This document shows, piece by piece, positions 1 through 8,686 of a DNA stretch of 64,000 nucleotides. A model generated the notes under the pieces. It saw nothing but the letters and a program-made list of their open reading frames with translations, had not been told where the DNA came from and did no database searches. Source of the DNA: Limnochorda pilosa (GTDB lineage Bacteria > Bacillota > Limnochordia > Limnochordales > Limnochordaceae). The translations under genes were made by a program, and so were the position numbers. The DNA lies in contig NZ_AP014924.1 in the NCBI RefSeq assembly GCF_001544015.1, positions 310,001 through 374,000 of the forward strand. Direction: 5' to 3'. The first letter of the stretch is position 1. The number at the start of each line of letters is the position of its first letter.

Positions 1-1
1 G

Positions 2-751
2 GTTCTGGAGCTGGTAGGCCCTGGGGCGACCATGGCCTCCCCCGAGCGGGTGGACTTCCTCAACCTGCTGGCGCACGAGATCGGAGTCGCGATCCACAAC
101 CTTAGCCTCCTTTCCCGGAGCAGGGAGATCGCCACCCTCGAAGAACGCGACCGGATCGCACGAGAGCTGCACGACCGCCTTGCCCAAGCCCTCGCTTACC
201 TCAAGCTGCGGGCGTCGGTGGCGGAAGAAGCGGCCCGTGAGGGTCGCATCGCTGATGTGGCACGAAGCCTGAATGAGATCAAGGGGGTCGCTGACGCCGC
301 TTGTGGAGAGACGCGGGAGGCCATATTCCACCTGCGCGCCTCGACCCGCGAGAACGGGCAAGGGCTGGTGCCCATCCTTCGGGCGTTCGCCGGGGACTGC
401 GCCAGACGGTACGGGCTCGACGTGGCGGTCGAGGCGTCCGACGGGTGGGAAGGGAAGGCACTCTCGCCCGACATTGAGACCCAGTTGCTCCTTGCCGTCC
501 AGGAAGCGGTGTTCAACGCCTGTCGGCATGCCCGGGCAGAGCGGGTCGTCGTTTCCCTCGAATGCCCCGCCGACGCTCTCCGCGTCCGCGTGACGGACGA
601 TGGCTCAGGTTTCGATCTCACGTCAACGAATCCCAAGGATGGTTACGGTCTTCGCATCATGCGCGAGCGGGTCGAGGGCGTAGGCGGGCGGATGGAGATC
701 CGCTCGGAGGCAGGCCGGGGGACCCAGGTCGAGTTTGCACTGCCTGGTTGA
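2..751 (+). CDS. Sensor histidine kinase, C-terminal part (NarL/LiaS-type)
   Basis: Reading frame is open to the left edge, so the gene begins upstream. The visible residues start with the end of a GAF-like sensor segment and a short helix, then a HisKA_3 dimerisation domain with the phospho-accepting His in ELHDRL (His codon near 170), and an HATPase domain with the N box (NACRHARA), the G1 motif DDGSGFD and the G2 motif GYGLRIMRERV. This is the layout of NarX/LiaS/DegS-type kinases that phosphorylate LuxR-type response regulators. The receiver-like remnant about 800 bases downstream may be a relic of its partner, and the neighbouring molybdoenzyme operon is a plausible target; both are inferences. 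The ATG at 32 is internal to the domain and is not the real start. Confidence 0.9.
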   Translation, partial: VLELVGPGATMASPERVDFLNLLAHEIGVAIHNLSLLSRSREIATLEERDRIARELHDRLAQALAYLKLRASVAEEAAREGRIADVARSLNEIKGVADAACGETREAIFHLRASTRENGQGLVPILRAFAGDCARRYGLDVAVEASDGWEGKALSPDIETQLLLAVQEAVFNACRHARAERVVVSLECPADALRVRVTDDGSGFDLTSTNPKDGYGLRIMRERVEGVGGRMEIRSEAGRGTQVEFALPG

Positions 752-1273
752 TCCCTTCGGAGGGCCGCGTTGTGGGCATGACCCAGTTTGAGGTAGACAT
801 TTCCAGGAACGCCACCCTGTAGGGCTATCATCGGTAGCTCGAAATCCGGCTCGGGCCCACCCGAAAAGGTGTGGCGCTTGCCCCAGTGTTATGTAACTCT
901 GAATATAGTGATCCGGAGCACTCGAATGGGGGGTACTACGGTCGCGCGGCGCGGCGTGGCGGTTGCGCTGTGGGACCCTCTCCGACACGCCCTCCTCCAG
1001 TGGGAGCCTGAGCCTGGGTATCCGGCTCGTCAAGATCGGCCAGTTCGCGGGCGGCTTTGCGTGAGCGAGGTCGTCTGGTACGCAAACGTCGCCGCAGCCG
1101 CCGAGGCTTCGACAACGTCGGGCGAGAGCGTGAAGCCCCGGGGAAACTGACGGCAGTCAGTGTCAGGTAGACCGCGCAAGGCGAGACAGCAAGGACGAAG
1201 GAGGCAACGAGCATGCCGTTTGCTGCGGAGAGGGCAAGAGGGATAAGCCGGCGGCTGTTCATCCAAGGCGTTG
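752..1273. other. Intergenic stretch without a recognisable gene
   Basis: About 520 bases between the kinase and the NrfD remnant. Short open frames exist on both strands, but none has a good ribosome binding site or recognisable protein family. It is probably degraded sequence, in keeping with the gene fragments that follow. Confidence 0.5.
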
Positions 1274-1429
1274 CCACCTCCGCTGGTCCTGGGGCTGGTG
1301 ACAGTGCGCCGCGGGCGTCGCACGATGTCGCTTGGGATGGCGGAAGCCATCGGCCTGCTGGTAGGCGGAGTCATGCTCCGCTACACGATCCTCGCCGCCG
1401 GCGCGAGGCTGCCCATCCTGCTGCCCTGA
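1274..1429 (+). pseudogene. Remnant of an NrfD/PsrC-type membrane subunit (C-terminus)
   Basis: A frame without a start codon reads the last 50 or so residues of an NrfD/PsrC-like quinone-interacting membrane subunit: a hydrophobic stretch (PLVLGLVTV), a basic loop and a final helix with LLVGGVMLRYTILAAG, then a stop. The pattern GG-x-x-LRY near the end is typical of the last helix of NrfD-family proteins. Nothing upstream in this frame continues the protein. It probably marks an older or duplicate respiratory complex lost next to the intact operon at 2.8-7.8 kb. Recognition is by eye on a short segment. Confidence 0.45.
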
Positions 1430-1536
1430 CGGGTTGGGTCGGGTCCCGATCGTGCCGACGGATGGCTCCTCTCAACCGGGAAGTGCCGTGGGTTGTCCGC
1501 GGGCGCCGAGGCAGCAGGAGAGCGGGGTGATCCACG

Positions 1537-1826
1537 GTGCGGCGGGTGATGGTCGTCACGCGGCGCGCGCTCCTCCGCGAAGGGCTGAAGGAGCTCCTGC
1601 GCGGGAAGGATGAGATCCAGGTCGTTGACCAGGCGGAGCGGGTGGAGGAAGCGCTGGAGCAAGTCGGGAGGCTCGAAGTCGACGCGGTGCTGGTCGACTG
1701 CACGGATCCCAAGCTCGACTCCGTGGAGGTCGCCGCACGTCTGCTCAAGGCCGGCTCGCGATCCGGGTAATCGCGGTCGACCTGGAGAGCAACGTGCTCA
1801 CCACGTACCGGGGTCGCAAGCAGGTG
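1537..1826 (+). pseudogene. Response-regulator receiver-like protein, frameshifted
   Basis: Starts at GTG 1537 and reads a receiver-type fold: the first strand MRRVMVVTRR, helix LLREGLKELL, and a phospho-acceptor-like Asp in AVLVDCTDP (residue 54). The frame closes at 1770, but the homologous continuation (IRVIAVDLESNVLTTYRG) lies in another frame from about 1755, so there is an indel near 1745-1760. No HTH domain follows. After the shift the reading runs without a stop into the TorD-like sequence at 1827, so the two could once have been one gene or simply overlap. Decay or a sequencing error are the alternatives. Confidence 0.5.
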
Positions 1827-2578
1827 ATGGCTGAGGTGGATGATCGGACGGACGTGCTGCGGGGAGATGGTTGGGGAGAGGAAGAACTGAGGGCGGCGGA
1901 CCTTGCTGCGCTGGCCCAGAATCGGAGCGGCGTCTACGATTTCCTCGCGGCCATCTACAACCAGCTTCCCGACGACGAGCTTGTCGAGATGCTTCGGGGC
2001 CCCGCGTTCGAAGAGGCGGTCCGAAAGATCGTCGACCAAGGCGACGCGCCCGAGGAGATGCAGGAGGGGTGCCGCCTGATCCTGCATTCCCTCGAGGCGC
2101 TCCGATCCGAGCCCGTGGAGGAGGGCCGCACCGCACTGGCCGTAGATCGCACGCGGCTCGTGCGGCGCATCAAGTCGGGATGCGGCCCGCCCCCTCCGTA
2201 CGATACCTGGGCTCCGGGAATCAGCCGCACGTGCAGGCGACGGTGGCCGTCATCCGAGCGTACGCCGACGCCGGATTGGCCCTCTCCGAGGAGACCCACG
2301 ATCAACCAGACTTCATCGGGATCGAGCTCGAGTTCATGCGGTGCCTGACGAAGCAGGAGGCCGAGGCGTGGGCCCAGGGCGATTCCGCGCAGGCTCAGGA
2401 GAGCCTTCAGCGCGAGCAGTCTTTCCTGAGGGACCACCTTGCCCGGTGGGTGAACGGCTTCTGCCGGCGCATGGAGGATGAGGCGGAGCTTGACTTCTAC
2501 CGCGGCGTGGCGTTGCTGACACGGTTTCTGGTGAAGTCGGATCTCGAGTACGTCGCGAGCCTCCCTAGAGTGCACTGA
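1827..2578 (+). pseudogene. TorD/DmsD-family molybdoenzyme chaperone, frameshifted
   Basis: TorD-family chaperones bind the Tat leader of DMSO-reductase-type enzymes and hold the apoenzyme for cofactor insertion. The N-terminal half (LAALAQNRSGVYDFLAAIYN onward) is read from ATG 1827 up to the proline-rich segment CGPPPPY near 2200. The C-terminal half, with the family segment E-x-H-x-P-D-F-I-G-I-E-L-E-F-M and the final DFYRG helix, is read in a different frame to 2578. A single indel near 2200 explains this. An intact paralogue lies at 7084-7815, so loss of this copy would be tolerated. If the indel is a sequencing error, this is the first gene of the molybdoenzyme cluster. Confidence 0.65.
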
Positions 2579-2661
2579 GCCGGAGCACCCAACCGGTCCG
2601 CAGTACGTTTGTCTCAGGAACATCCTCTCCTTCTGTCGCCCGATCGCGCACCTCTACCCTC

Positions 2662-2682
2662 GCCCGGCCGGGTGTACCGGGC
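2662..2682 (+). terminator. Possible weak hairpin terminator
   Basis: A 6-bp GC stem (GCCCGG/CCGGGC) with a 9-base loop is followed by a short pyrimidine-rich run (CTCTGCTGTTTCT). It lies between the TorD remnant and the catalytic subunit. The T tract is poor, so this is only a possibility. Confidence 0.25.
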
Positions 2683-2832
2683 CTCTGCTGTTTCTGGTAC
2701 GAGAGAATGGGCCGGGTCCAACGCCGAAGAGCGCGGCTTCTAGAAAGCATTTCCTCACCGTGAACGCCGCGGTGCGAGAGACCGCCGGGGTTTGACCCGC
2801 TCAGGCACATTCCCACGGGGGAGAGCGATCAG

Positions 2833-5472
2833 ATGGCCCAGAAGAACAGCGTCGGCGAGCCGGTCGGACCGGCTGGCGTCTCGCGCCGGGCGTTCCTGCA
2901 ATGGAGTGCGGCCCTGGGGGTATCCCTCGGCTCAGTCCAAAGTGTCAGCTTTGGGCTTCAGCGGGTTGAGGCCGCGCCGAAGAGTCTCCGGGAGGGGAAG
3001 TGGATCCCCGTCGCCTGTTGGGGCGACTGTGGAAGCAAGGGCTTCAACAAGGTGTACGTGGTCGACGGCGTCATCACGCGCTCAGGCACGGACGACACCA
3101 TCACGGACAGCCCCACCTGTCCTCAACTGCGCAGTTGCGCCAAGGGGCGGGCACAGCGCAACCGGATCCTTGCTCCCGACCGCCTGAAGTACCCCATGAA
3201 GCGCAAGCACTGGGCTCCCGGCGGCGGGGAGAAGGAGCTGCGCGGCAGGGATGGGTGGGTGCGCATCTCCTGGGACGAAGCGTTGGACATCCTGGCGAGC
3301 GAGATCAAGCGCGTTGTCGGAAAGTATGGCAACACCGCCGTCTACATGCCGTCGTCCGCCACCGGAACGGGCACCTATACGGAAGTCGAGCGGGCGCTGA
3401 AGCTGTACGGAGGGTTCATCACGGACTGGGCTTCGTGCTCCAGCGGTACCTGGACGGCGACCGGTCCCGCCATCGGCCTGCCGCGCTCGCGCAGTGGCAC
3501 GGGAGAAGACCTGAACGATGGCTTCGATCTGGCCAACGCTCAGCTCATCGTGCTGTGGGCGTCCAACCCTGCATGGAGTAGGGCGGGCAAGCCCGTGTAC
3601 GCTCTCCTCCAGGCGAAGAAGGCGGGCGCGCGGTTCGTCGTCGTCGACCCGTTCTTCCATCCAACCGCCGCCGCGATGGGCGTGTCGACGGACGATTGGC
3701 TGCCAATCCGTCCCGCAACGGATCACGCCTTGGTGCTTGGTATGATGCACACCCTCCTGGTCGAGGACGACCCCGTCTCGTCGCCTCTCGTCAACTGGGA
3801 GTTCCTCCACAAGTACACGGTCGGATTCGATCGGGACCACATGCCGGCGGGGGCCGACGCGAAGGAGAACCTGAAGGATTACGTTCTCGGTACCTACGAT
3901 GGCCAGCCCAAGAGTGCCGAGTGGGCGGCGGAGATCTGCGGCGTTCCGCCTGAACGCATCCGGGCCCTCGCGCGGCTGATCGCCACCACCCAGCGGGTGA
4001 CGGTCATCATGTCGCCGGCCCCCGCACGGGTCAATGACGCGCAGTCGTGGCCCCAGGTGATTACGGCGCTGGGCGCCATGACGGGACACTTCGGGACGCC
4101 CGGCAACTGCGTCGGAAGCGACGCCGGCCACGCCTGGCTCATGGAAGGGCCCGAGCTCGTCAAGGGCGGTACCTGGATCGGGCGGCCAAGCGACTTCCCC
4201 GATCGCCCTCGCGTCGTGAACCCTGTCAGGATCGCGGTGAACCGAAACGAGCTCTGGGATGCCGTCCTGACGGGTAAGTACACCGCCGGGAAGGACGACG
4301 TTCGGGACATCAACATCCAGATGATGTACTTCGGGAAGGCGAGCCGTCTCAATCAGATCCCGGGGGCCGTCAAGGGCATCCAGGCCTTCCGCAAGGTGGA
4401 GTTCGTCGCCTCCCAGGACATGTTCATGACCCCGCACTGCGCCTTCTCAGACCTGGTGCTACCCATCACCTCGCGCTGGGAGCGGTTCGGTGAGGTGAGC
4501 ACCAGCTTTCGGGACTCGCTGCTGTGGACCAGCCAGGCCATCGAGCCGCTCTTCGAAAGCAAGGACGACATCTGGGTCGCTCGCGAGCTGGCGGTACGCT
4601 TGGGTGTCGACCCGGACGTCGTGCAGCCGTACTCGTCGAAGCAGGACATCTTCAACCAGGTGGCCGCCGCGCGAGTCATCAGCGACGACGGCACGACCTA
4701 CGAGCCTCTGGTCACCATCACCCAGGCCGACATCGACAAGCTGGGCGTGGTCGGTACTCCCCAGCAAGGCAGGATCGGGTTCTGGGAGTTCAAGGAGAAG
4801 GGGATCTACCACTTCCCGCGCAAGCCGGGCGACAAGTTCGGGCACATCGTCCTCAAGGACTTCGTGGACGATCCCCGGGAGCATCCGCTCGCCAGCCCCA
4901 GCGGGAAGATCGAGATCCACTGCCAGACGCTGGCAGACAAAATCGAGGCGGTGGGATTCTCGAAGATCCGCCCGATTCCGGCGTACACTCCGCCGACCGA
5001 GGGCTACGAGGATACCTTCTCCGACTGGGACAAGAAGGTCAAGGGCGAGTACCCGCTGCAGCTCCTTAACCTCCATGTCCCCAGGCGAGCCCACTCGAAC
5101 TTCGACAACACGCGGTGGTTGCAGGAGGCCTTCCCTAATCTCGCGATGATGAACCCTCTGGACGCGGCCGAACGCGGCCTGCGGAACGGCGACACTGTCG
5201 TCATCCGGAGCCGCCACGGCAAGGTCCTCACCCGGGTGGCCATCTACGAGACCATCCGCCCCGGCGTGGTCGGAATGGGCCAGGGTGCGTGGATCGATTG
5301 GGACGATGAGCTGGGCCTGGACCGGGGAGGGTGCACCAACATCCTGTGCGGTGCCATTCCTACGGGAGAAGGTCATCAGGGCTGGAACAGCTGCAACGTC
5401 CAGGTCGAGAAGTGGACCGGAAAGCCCTTGCAGCCCGACCACAAACGGCCGCTGAGGGTCATCGAAGGGTAA
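2833..5472 (+). CDS. DMSO-reductase-family molybdopterin oxidoreductase, catalytic subunit
   Basis: An 879-residue Tat-exported molybdo-bis(MGD) enzyme. The leader has a twin-arginine motif (SRRAFLQWSA, residues about 17-26) and a hydrophobic stretch. An FeS domain follows (ACWGDCGSKG ... LRSCAKGRAQRNR), then the molybdopterin core with DWASCSSGTW, which resembles the segment carrying the Mo-ligating Ser of DmsA-type enzymes, and a C-terminal cofactor-binding domain (LLNLHVPRRAHSNFDN ... IRSRHGKV). The first cysteine motif is Cys-x3-Cys-x3-Gly, where DmsA has Cys-x3-Cys-x3-Cys, so FeS coordination may differ. Start ATG 2833 follows GGGGGAGAGCG. It heads an operon with an FeS subunit, membrane anchor and chaperone. 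The substrate (DMSO, tetrathionate, polysulfide, an oxyanion) cannot be told from sequence. Confidence 0.88.
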   Translation: MAQKNSVGEPVGPAGVSRRAFLQWSAALGVSLGSVQSVSFGLQRVEAAPKSLREGKWIPVACWGDCGSKGFNKVYVVDGVITRSGTDDTITDSPTCPQLRSCAKGRAQRNRILAPDRLKYPMKRKHWAPGGGEKELRGRDGWVRISWDEALDILASEIKRVVGKYGNTAVYMPSSATGTGTYTEVERALKLYGGFITDWASCSSGTWTATGPAIGLPRSRSGTGEDLNDGFDLANAQLIVLWASNPAWSRAGKPVYALLQAKKAGARFVVVDPFFHPTAAAMGVSTDDWLPIRPATDHALVLGMMHTLLVEDDPVSSPLVNWEFLHKYTVGFDRDHMPAGADAKENLKDYVLGTYDGQPKSAEWAAEICGVPPERIRALARLIATTQRVTVIMSPAPARVNDAQSWPQVITALGAMTGHFGTPGNCVGSDAGHAWLMEGPELVKGGTWIGRPSDFPDRPRVVNPVRIAVNRNELWDAVLTGKYTAGKDDVRDINIQMMYFGKASRLNQIPGAVKGIQAFRKVEFVASQDMFMTPHCAFSDLVLPITSRWERFGEVSTSFRDSLLWTSQAIEPLFESKDDIWVARELAVRLGVDPDVVQPYSSKQDIFNQVAAARVISDDGTTYEPLVTITQADIDKLGVVGTPQQGRIGFWEFKEKGIYHFPRKPGDKFGHIVLKDFVDDPREHPLASPSGKIEIHCQTLADKIEAVGFSKIRPIPAYTPPTEGYEDTFSDWDKKVKGEYPLQLLNLHVPRRAHSNFDNTRWLQEAFPNLAMMNPLDAAERGLRNGDTVVIRSRHGKVLTRVAIYETIRPGVVGMGQGAWIDWDDELGLDRGGCTNILCGAIPTGEGHQGWNSCNVQVEKWTGKPLQPDHKRPLRVIEG

Positions 5473-5502
5473 CGACTCCACTCACGAAGGAAGCGACAGA
5501 CC

Positions 5503-6117
5503 ATGAAACAGAAGGCGTGGTACTTCGATGCCAGTTCCTGCATCGGCTGCAAGACCTGTGAGATGGCCTGCAAGGACACCAACGACCTCCAGGTTGGCGT
5601 GCGGCTGCGCCGTGTGCGGGAGTACGGCGGTGGCCACTGGATCGTGCGCAACGGCTTCGAGCAACCGGCCGGCGTGTTCACCTACTTCGTCTCCACATCG
5701 TGCATGCATTGCCAGGAGCCCCCATGCGTGAACGTATGCCCGGCCGGGGCGATGCAGAAGCGGGAGGAAGACGGCATAGTGGTCGTGGACTCGGAGAAGT
5801 GCATCGGATGCGGTTACTGCCAGTGGGCATGCCCCTACGATGCGCCCCGGCTCGACCCAACGACGCACATCATGAGGAAGTGCGACATGTGCATCGACCT
5901 GCAGGACCGCGGGGAGAAGCCGGCATGTGTGGCCAACTGTCCGATGCGTTGCCTCGATTTCGGCGAGCTTGAGGAGTTGCGGGCCAAGTACGGGGACGTG
6001 GACACGATCATGCCGTTGCCCTCGGGTGACGTGACGAAGCCGTCGTTCGTGGTGACTCCGCCCAAGTATCCAAGCCAGTCCGCGGGCGGACGGATTAGAG
6101 ACCTGATGGAGGCGTGA
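5503..6117 (+). CDS. 4Fe-4S ferredoxin-type electron-transfer subunit (DmsB-like)
   Basis: A 204-residue protein with four cysteine clusters of the DmsB/PhsB/NrfC type: CIGCKTCEMACK near the N-terminus, CMHCQEPPCVNVCP, CIGCGYCQWACP, and CDMCIDL with CVANCPMRC. It should carry four [4Fe-4S] clusters and relay electrons from the membrane anchor encoded next to the molybdenum subunit upstream. It has no leader of its own, as expected for a subunit that is co-exported with its Tat partner. The start ATG 5503 follows GAAGGAAGCG. Thirty bases separate it from the catalytic gene and four bases from the membrane subunit, so co-transcription is very likely. Confidence 0.92.
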   Translation: MKQKAWYFDASSCIGCKTCEMACKDTNDLQVGVRLRRVREYGGGHWIVRNGFEQPAGVFTYFVSTSCMHCQEPPCVNVCPAGAMQKREEDGIVVVDSEKCIGCGYCQWACPYDAPRLDPTTHIMRKCDMCIDLQDRGEKPACVANCPMRCLDFGELEELRAKYGDVDTIMPLPSGDVTKPSFVVTPPKYPSQSAGGRIRDLMEA

Positions 6118-6121
6118 AGCC

Positions 6122-7024
6122 ATGGTCAAGACCTGGGCGCTGGTCGCCTACACACTCCTCACGCAGATGTCCGTCGGCACCTTCCTGGTCTACTGGTTCA
6201 GCTGCCTAGCCGCCCGGCGCGAGTCGAACCCGGAGGTGGAGCGGCTGATTCACCGGCCTCTGCCGATAATCGCCGCCCTGCTCGTCCTGGGCATGGTCAC
6301 CTCGCTCTTCCACCTGGGGCGCCCGATCATGGCCTACCGGGCCGTGACCAACCTGGGAACCTCGTGGCTTAGCCGGGAGATCCTCTTTACAGTAGCCTAC
6401 GGCTTGCTCGGCCTGCTCTATGTGGGCGTGGTGAGCGGCCGTGTGAAGCTCTCGAGCTGGACGAAGGCCCTTGGCTGCCTGGTCAGTCTGACCGGCATCG
6501 GGCTGGTCTACAGCATGTCCAGCATCTACATGATCGGGGCGGTGCCCTCGTGGAACACTATGGCCACCCCTGTCGGGTTCTTCGCGGCGACCCTCCTTTT
6601 GGGCGGTCTGATCACGGGCGTTGCCTTTCAGACTGGTGGTGTGGCCGGTCAGCCACGACAGCCTGCCACGCTCATCAGGGAACGCGTCTTCCAGTGGATC
6701 GGGCTCGGGTCGATACTGCTCCTTGGGATGCAGGTGGGTGCTCTCGTCTTGGCCACCGGGCAGCTGTCGGCCCAAGGTGCAGCCGTCGTAGGCGGAGTCG
6801 CCTCGGTGTCCGAGAGTTTCACGGCGCTGACTGCGCTCTACCTGATCCTGGCGTTCCTCGGAGCCGGGTTCTGCGGGGCTCTTGTCTATGGGGAGACCCT
6901 CAAGTCCGGGGAGAGGAAGAGCCTGAGGCAGCTGACCTACGTCGCCTTCGCACTGGTGCTGGCTTCGCAGGTCATTCACCGCTTCTTGTTCTACGTGAAC
7001 GAGGTACGGATCGGCTTGTACTGA
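6122..7024 (+). CDS. Membrane anchor subunit of the molybdoenzyme (DmsC/NrfD-like)
   Basis: A 300-residue protein with about eight hydrophobic helices, starting WALVAYTLLTQMSVGTFLVY and with the segment LFHLGRPIMAYRAVTNLGTSWLSRE characteristic of DmsC-type anchors (His and Arg after the second helix, then the SWLSRE pattern). DmsC-type proteins anchor the enzyme on the outer face of the cytoplasmic membrane and oxidise menaquinol. The gene starts 4 bases after the FeS subunit and is followed by the chaperone gene, so it belongs to the same transcript. It has helix count and length typical of the family and no sign of damage. Confidence 0.88.
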   Translation: MVKTWALVAYTLLTQMSVGTFLVYWFSCLAARRESNPEVERLIHRPLPIIAALLVLGMVTSLFHLGRPIMAYRAVTNLGTSWLSREILFTVAYGLLGLLYVGVVSGRVKLSSWTKALGCLVSLTGIGLVYSMSSIYMIGAVPSWNTMATPVGFFAATLLLGGLITGVAFQTGGVAGQPRQPATLIRERVFQWIGLGSILLLGMQVGALVLATGQLSAQGAAVVGGVASVSESFTALTALYLILAFLGAGFCGALVYGETLKSGERKSLRQLTYVAFALVLASQVIHRFLFYVNEVRIGLY

Positions 7025-7083
7025 GGGTCGAGGCACGGGGGGGAGGGCCCGCATCGGGCCCTCTCCGTGAGGGGAGCCTGAGC

Positions 7084-7815
7084 ATGCTGAGAGACGTGCA
7101 TACTCCGAGTGAGATGGAGAACGGGGTTGCGACGCGCGACTTCCTGATGGGCGAGATCCTGGCCTTCGGCGTCATGGGGAGAATCTTCTACTCCTACCCA
7201 GAGGCGGAGTGGATCGTGGGTCTCATGAAGAACGACGTCTTTCAGCAGACACCGCTGGCTTCCGGTCAGCCGGACGTCCGCCGGGGCCTTGAACTCATCA
7301 TGGATTGGATCGAAGACCATACGCCCGAGGAAGCCGTAGACGCGCTTGAAACCGACTACATTCGCCTCTTTGTCGGTGCCGGGACGCACGTTCTGGCACC
7401 TCCATGGGAGTCTGTCTACACCAGCTCAGAACCGCTCCTCTTCCAGCAAGAGACGCTCGACGTCCGCAACTGGTACGCACGGTTCGGCTTGGAGGCGGTC
7501 AACAAGGCCCATGAACCCGATGATCACGCCGGCCTCGAGCTGGAGTTCCTGGCGCACCTAGCAGGGATCGCCTTGAATGCCCTTGACGAAGCTGATTCAT
7601 CCGGTTTTCGCGACGCGATCGCCGGGCAACGAGCCTTCTTGACAGAGCATGTGCTCGCCTGGATACCTTCGTGGTGCAACCACGTTACCGCTCAGGCCGT
7701 TAGCGATTTCTATCGAGGGTGTGCCTTGGTGACCCGCGGCCTGGTCCTTGACCTGGCAGAGCATCTTGGCGTCCAGGCGTACGGGAAGCCATACCCCACC
7801 TCTGCGTCCCGCTGA
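7084..7815 (+). CDS. TorD/DmsD-family molybdoenzyme maturation chaperone
   Basis: A 243-residue cytoplasmic chaperone, intact. Family features are the loop LFVGAGTHVLAPPWESVY (the P-P-x-E-S-V-Y turn of TorD proteins), the acidic-histidine segment HEPDDHAGLELEFLAHL, and the C-terminal DFYRGCALVTRG helix. ATG 7084 follows GAGGGGAGCCTGAGC. It ends the four-gene respiratory operon and probably handles the Tat leader of the catalytic subunit at 2833. It is a paralogue of the damaged gene at 1827-2578. Confidence 0.88.
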   Translation: MLRDVHTPSEMENGVATRDFLMGEILAFGVMGRIFYSYPEAEWIVGLMKNDVFQQTPLASGQPDVRRGLELIMDWIEDHTPEEAVDALETDYIRLFVGAGTHVLAPPWESVYTSSEPLLFQQETLDVRNWYARFGLEAVNKAHEPDDHAGLELEFLAHLAGIALNALDEADSSGFRDAIAGQRAFLTEHVLAWIPSWCNHVTAQAVSDFYRGCALVTRGLVLDLAEHLGVQAYGKPYPTSASR

Positions 7816-7892
7816 AGACGCGCGGCTGACCGGTCCTTCCACACCGTGCGGGTGAACGACTCAGCTTCCGGTGGGGCGGTGCGGCGATCACG

Positions 7893-8144
7893 GTGACCCC
7901 GGTGGCATACGCCTTGACCCCGCTCCTGGCCCGGGTGGTGGCGATCGTAGACGACTACGACGTCCTCACCTTCGAGCGGACCTACCGTCCGGCGTGGGAG
8001 GAGGCGGAGGCGCATGGGTACATCCGAGAGGAAGGAGGGCGCCTCTTCGACCCGCCCTGCGTGGAAGTCTGGGAACGGATCCATGGGAAGAGCGCGCAGG
8101 CGGGCTCGCGGTGGGCGCGAGGAGGCGACCAGATGCCGGGGTAG
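7893..8144 (+). CDS. Small hypothetical protein
   Basis: An 83-residue frame starting at GTG or ATG-like codons near 7893, with an amphipathic, acidic N-terminal 65 residues (ARVVAIVDDYDVLTFERTYR) and a low-complexity tail. I do not recognise it. It lies upstream of clearly decayed genes, and its last 20 residues look like out-of-frame sequence, so it may itself be a fragment. Confidence 0.3.
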   Translation: MTPVAYALTPLLARVVAIVDDYDVLTFERTYRPAWEEAEAHGYIREEGGRLFDPPCVEVWERIHGKSAQAGSRWARGGDQMPG

Positions 8145-8214
8145 GGGTAGGGCCAAGGCGCCAAGAGAGAGGGCTTCAAGGACTCCGCGCACGCCGAGGA
8201 GGCGAAGACACCTG

Positions 8215-8679
8215 AAGCGAACGGATGATGGGCGTCCCGCCATCATCCTGGAGGAGACACAGGCTCGCTGGAAGACGTGCCGGGGATACGTGGAGAACGT
8301 GGCGCACGCCGTCGCCTTGGCTGCCGACGAGCGGGCTAAGGGCCGGATCTATGACGTGGCCGACACCCACGACGTCACCGAGGCGGAGTAGGTGCGCGCC
8401 ATCGGGCGGGCGGCCGGCTGGTCCGGAAGGCTGGTGTCCGTTCCCCGCGAGGGTCTGCCCCAGGGCTGGTCGGAGCACGGCAACTACGCCCAGCACCTTT
8501 CGGCTGACACCACCCGCATTCGCCGGGAGCTGGGCTACCGGGAGTCCGTCTCCGTCGAGGAGGGCCTCACCCGCACTGTGGCCTGGGAGCGCGTGCATCC
8601 ACCAGCCCCGGTGCTTCCCGAGGCTTTCGACTACTCCGCTGAGGATGCCGTGCTGGCCGGGCTCAAGAGAGGGGAATAG
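8215..8679 (+). pseudogene. NAD-dependent epimerase/dehydratase, C-terminal remnant with amber codon
   Basis: One frame reads the C-terminal third of an extended short-chain dehydrogenase: DDGRPAIILEETQARWK, the membrane-proximal segment RGYVENVAHAVALA, GRIYDVADTHDVTEAE, then an in-frame TAG at 8389-8391, and on the other side VRAIGRAAGW, a TSRIRRELGY-like segment (ADTTRIRRELGY) and GLTRTVAWERVHPP. The Rossmann N-terminus is absent. In relatives I would expect Trp just before VRAIG, so the TAG is probably a TGG-to-TAG change. The combination of missing N-terminus and stop makes it non-functional as an epimerase. Confidence 0.65.
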
Positions 8680-8686
8680 GCGCCAG

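Noticed and set aside
8389-8391. Pyrrolysine at the amber codon of the epimerase remnant
   Set aside because: The site corresponds to a Trp in relatives and the gene lacks its N-terminal domain; no pyl genes are visible.
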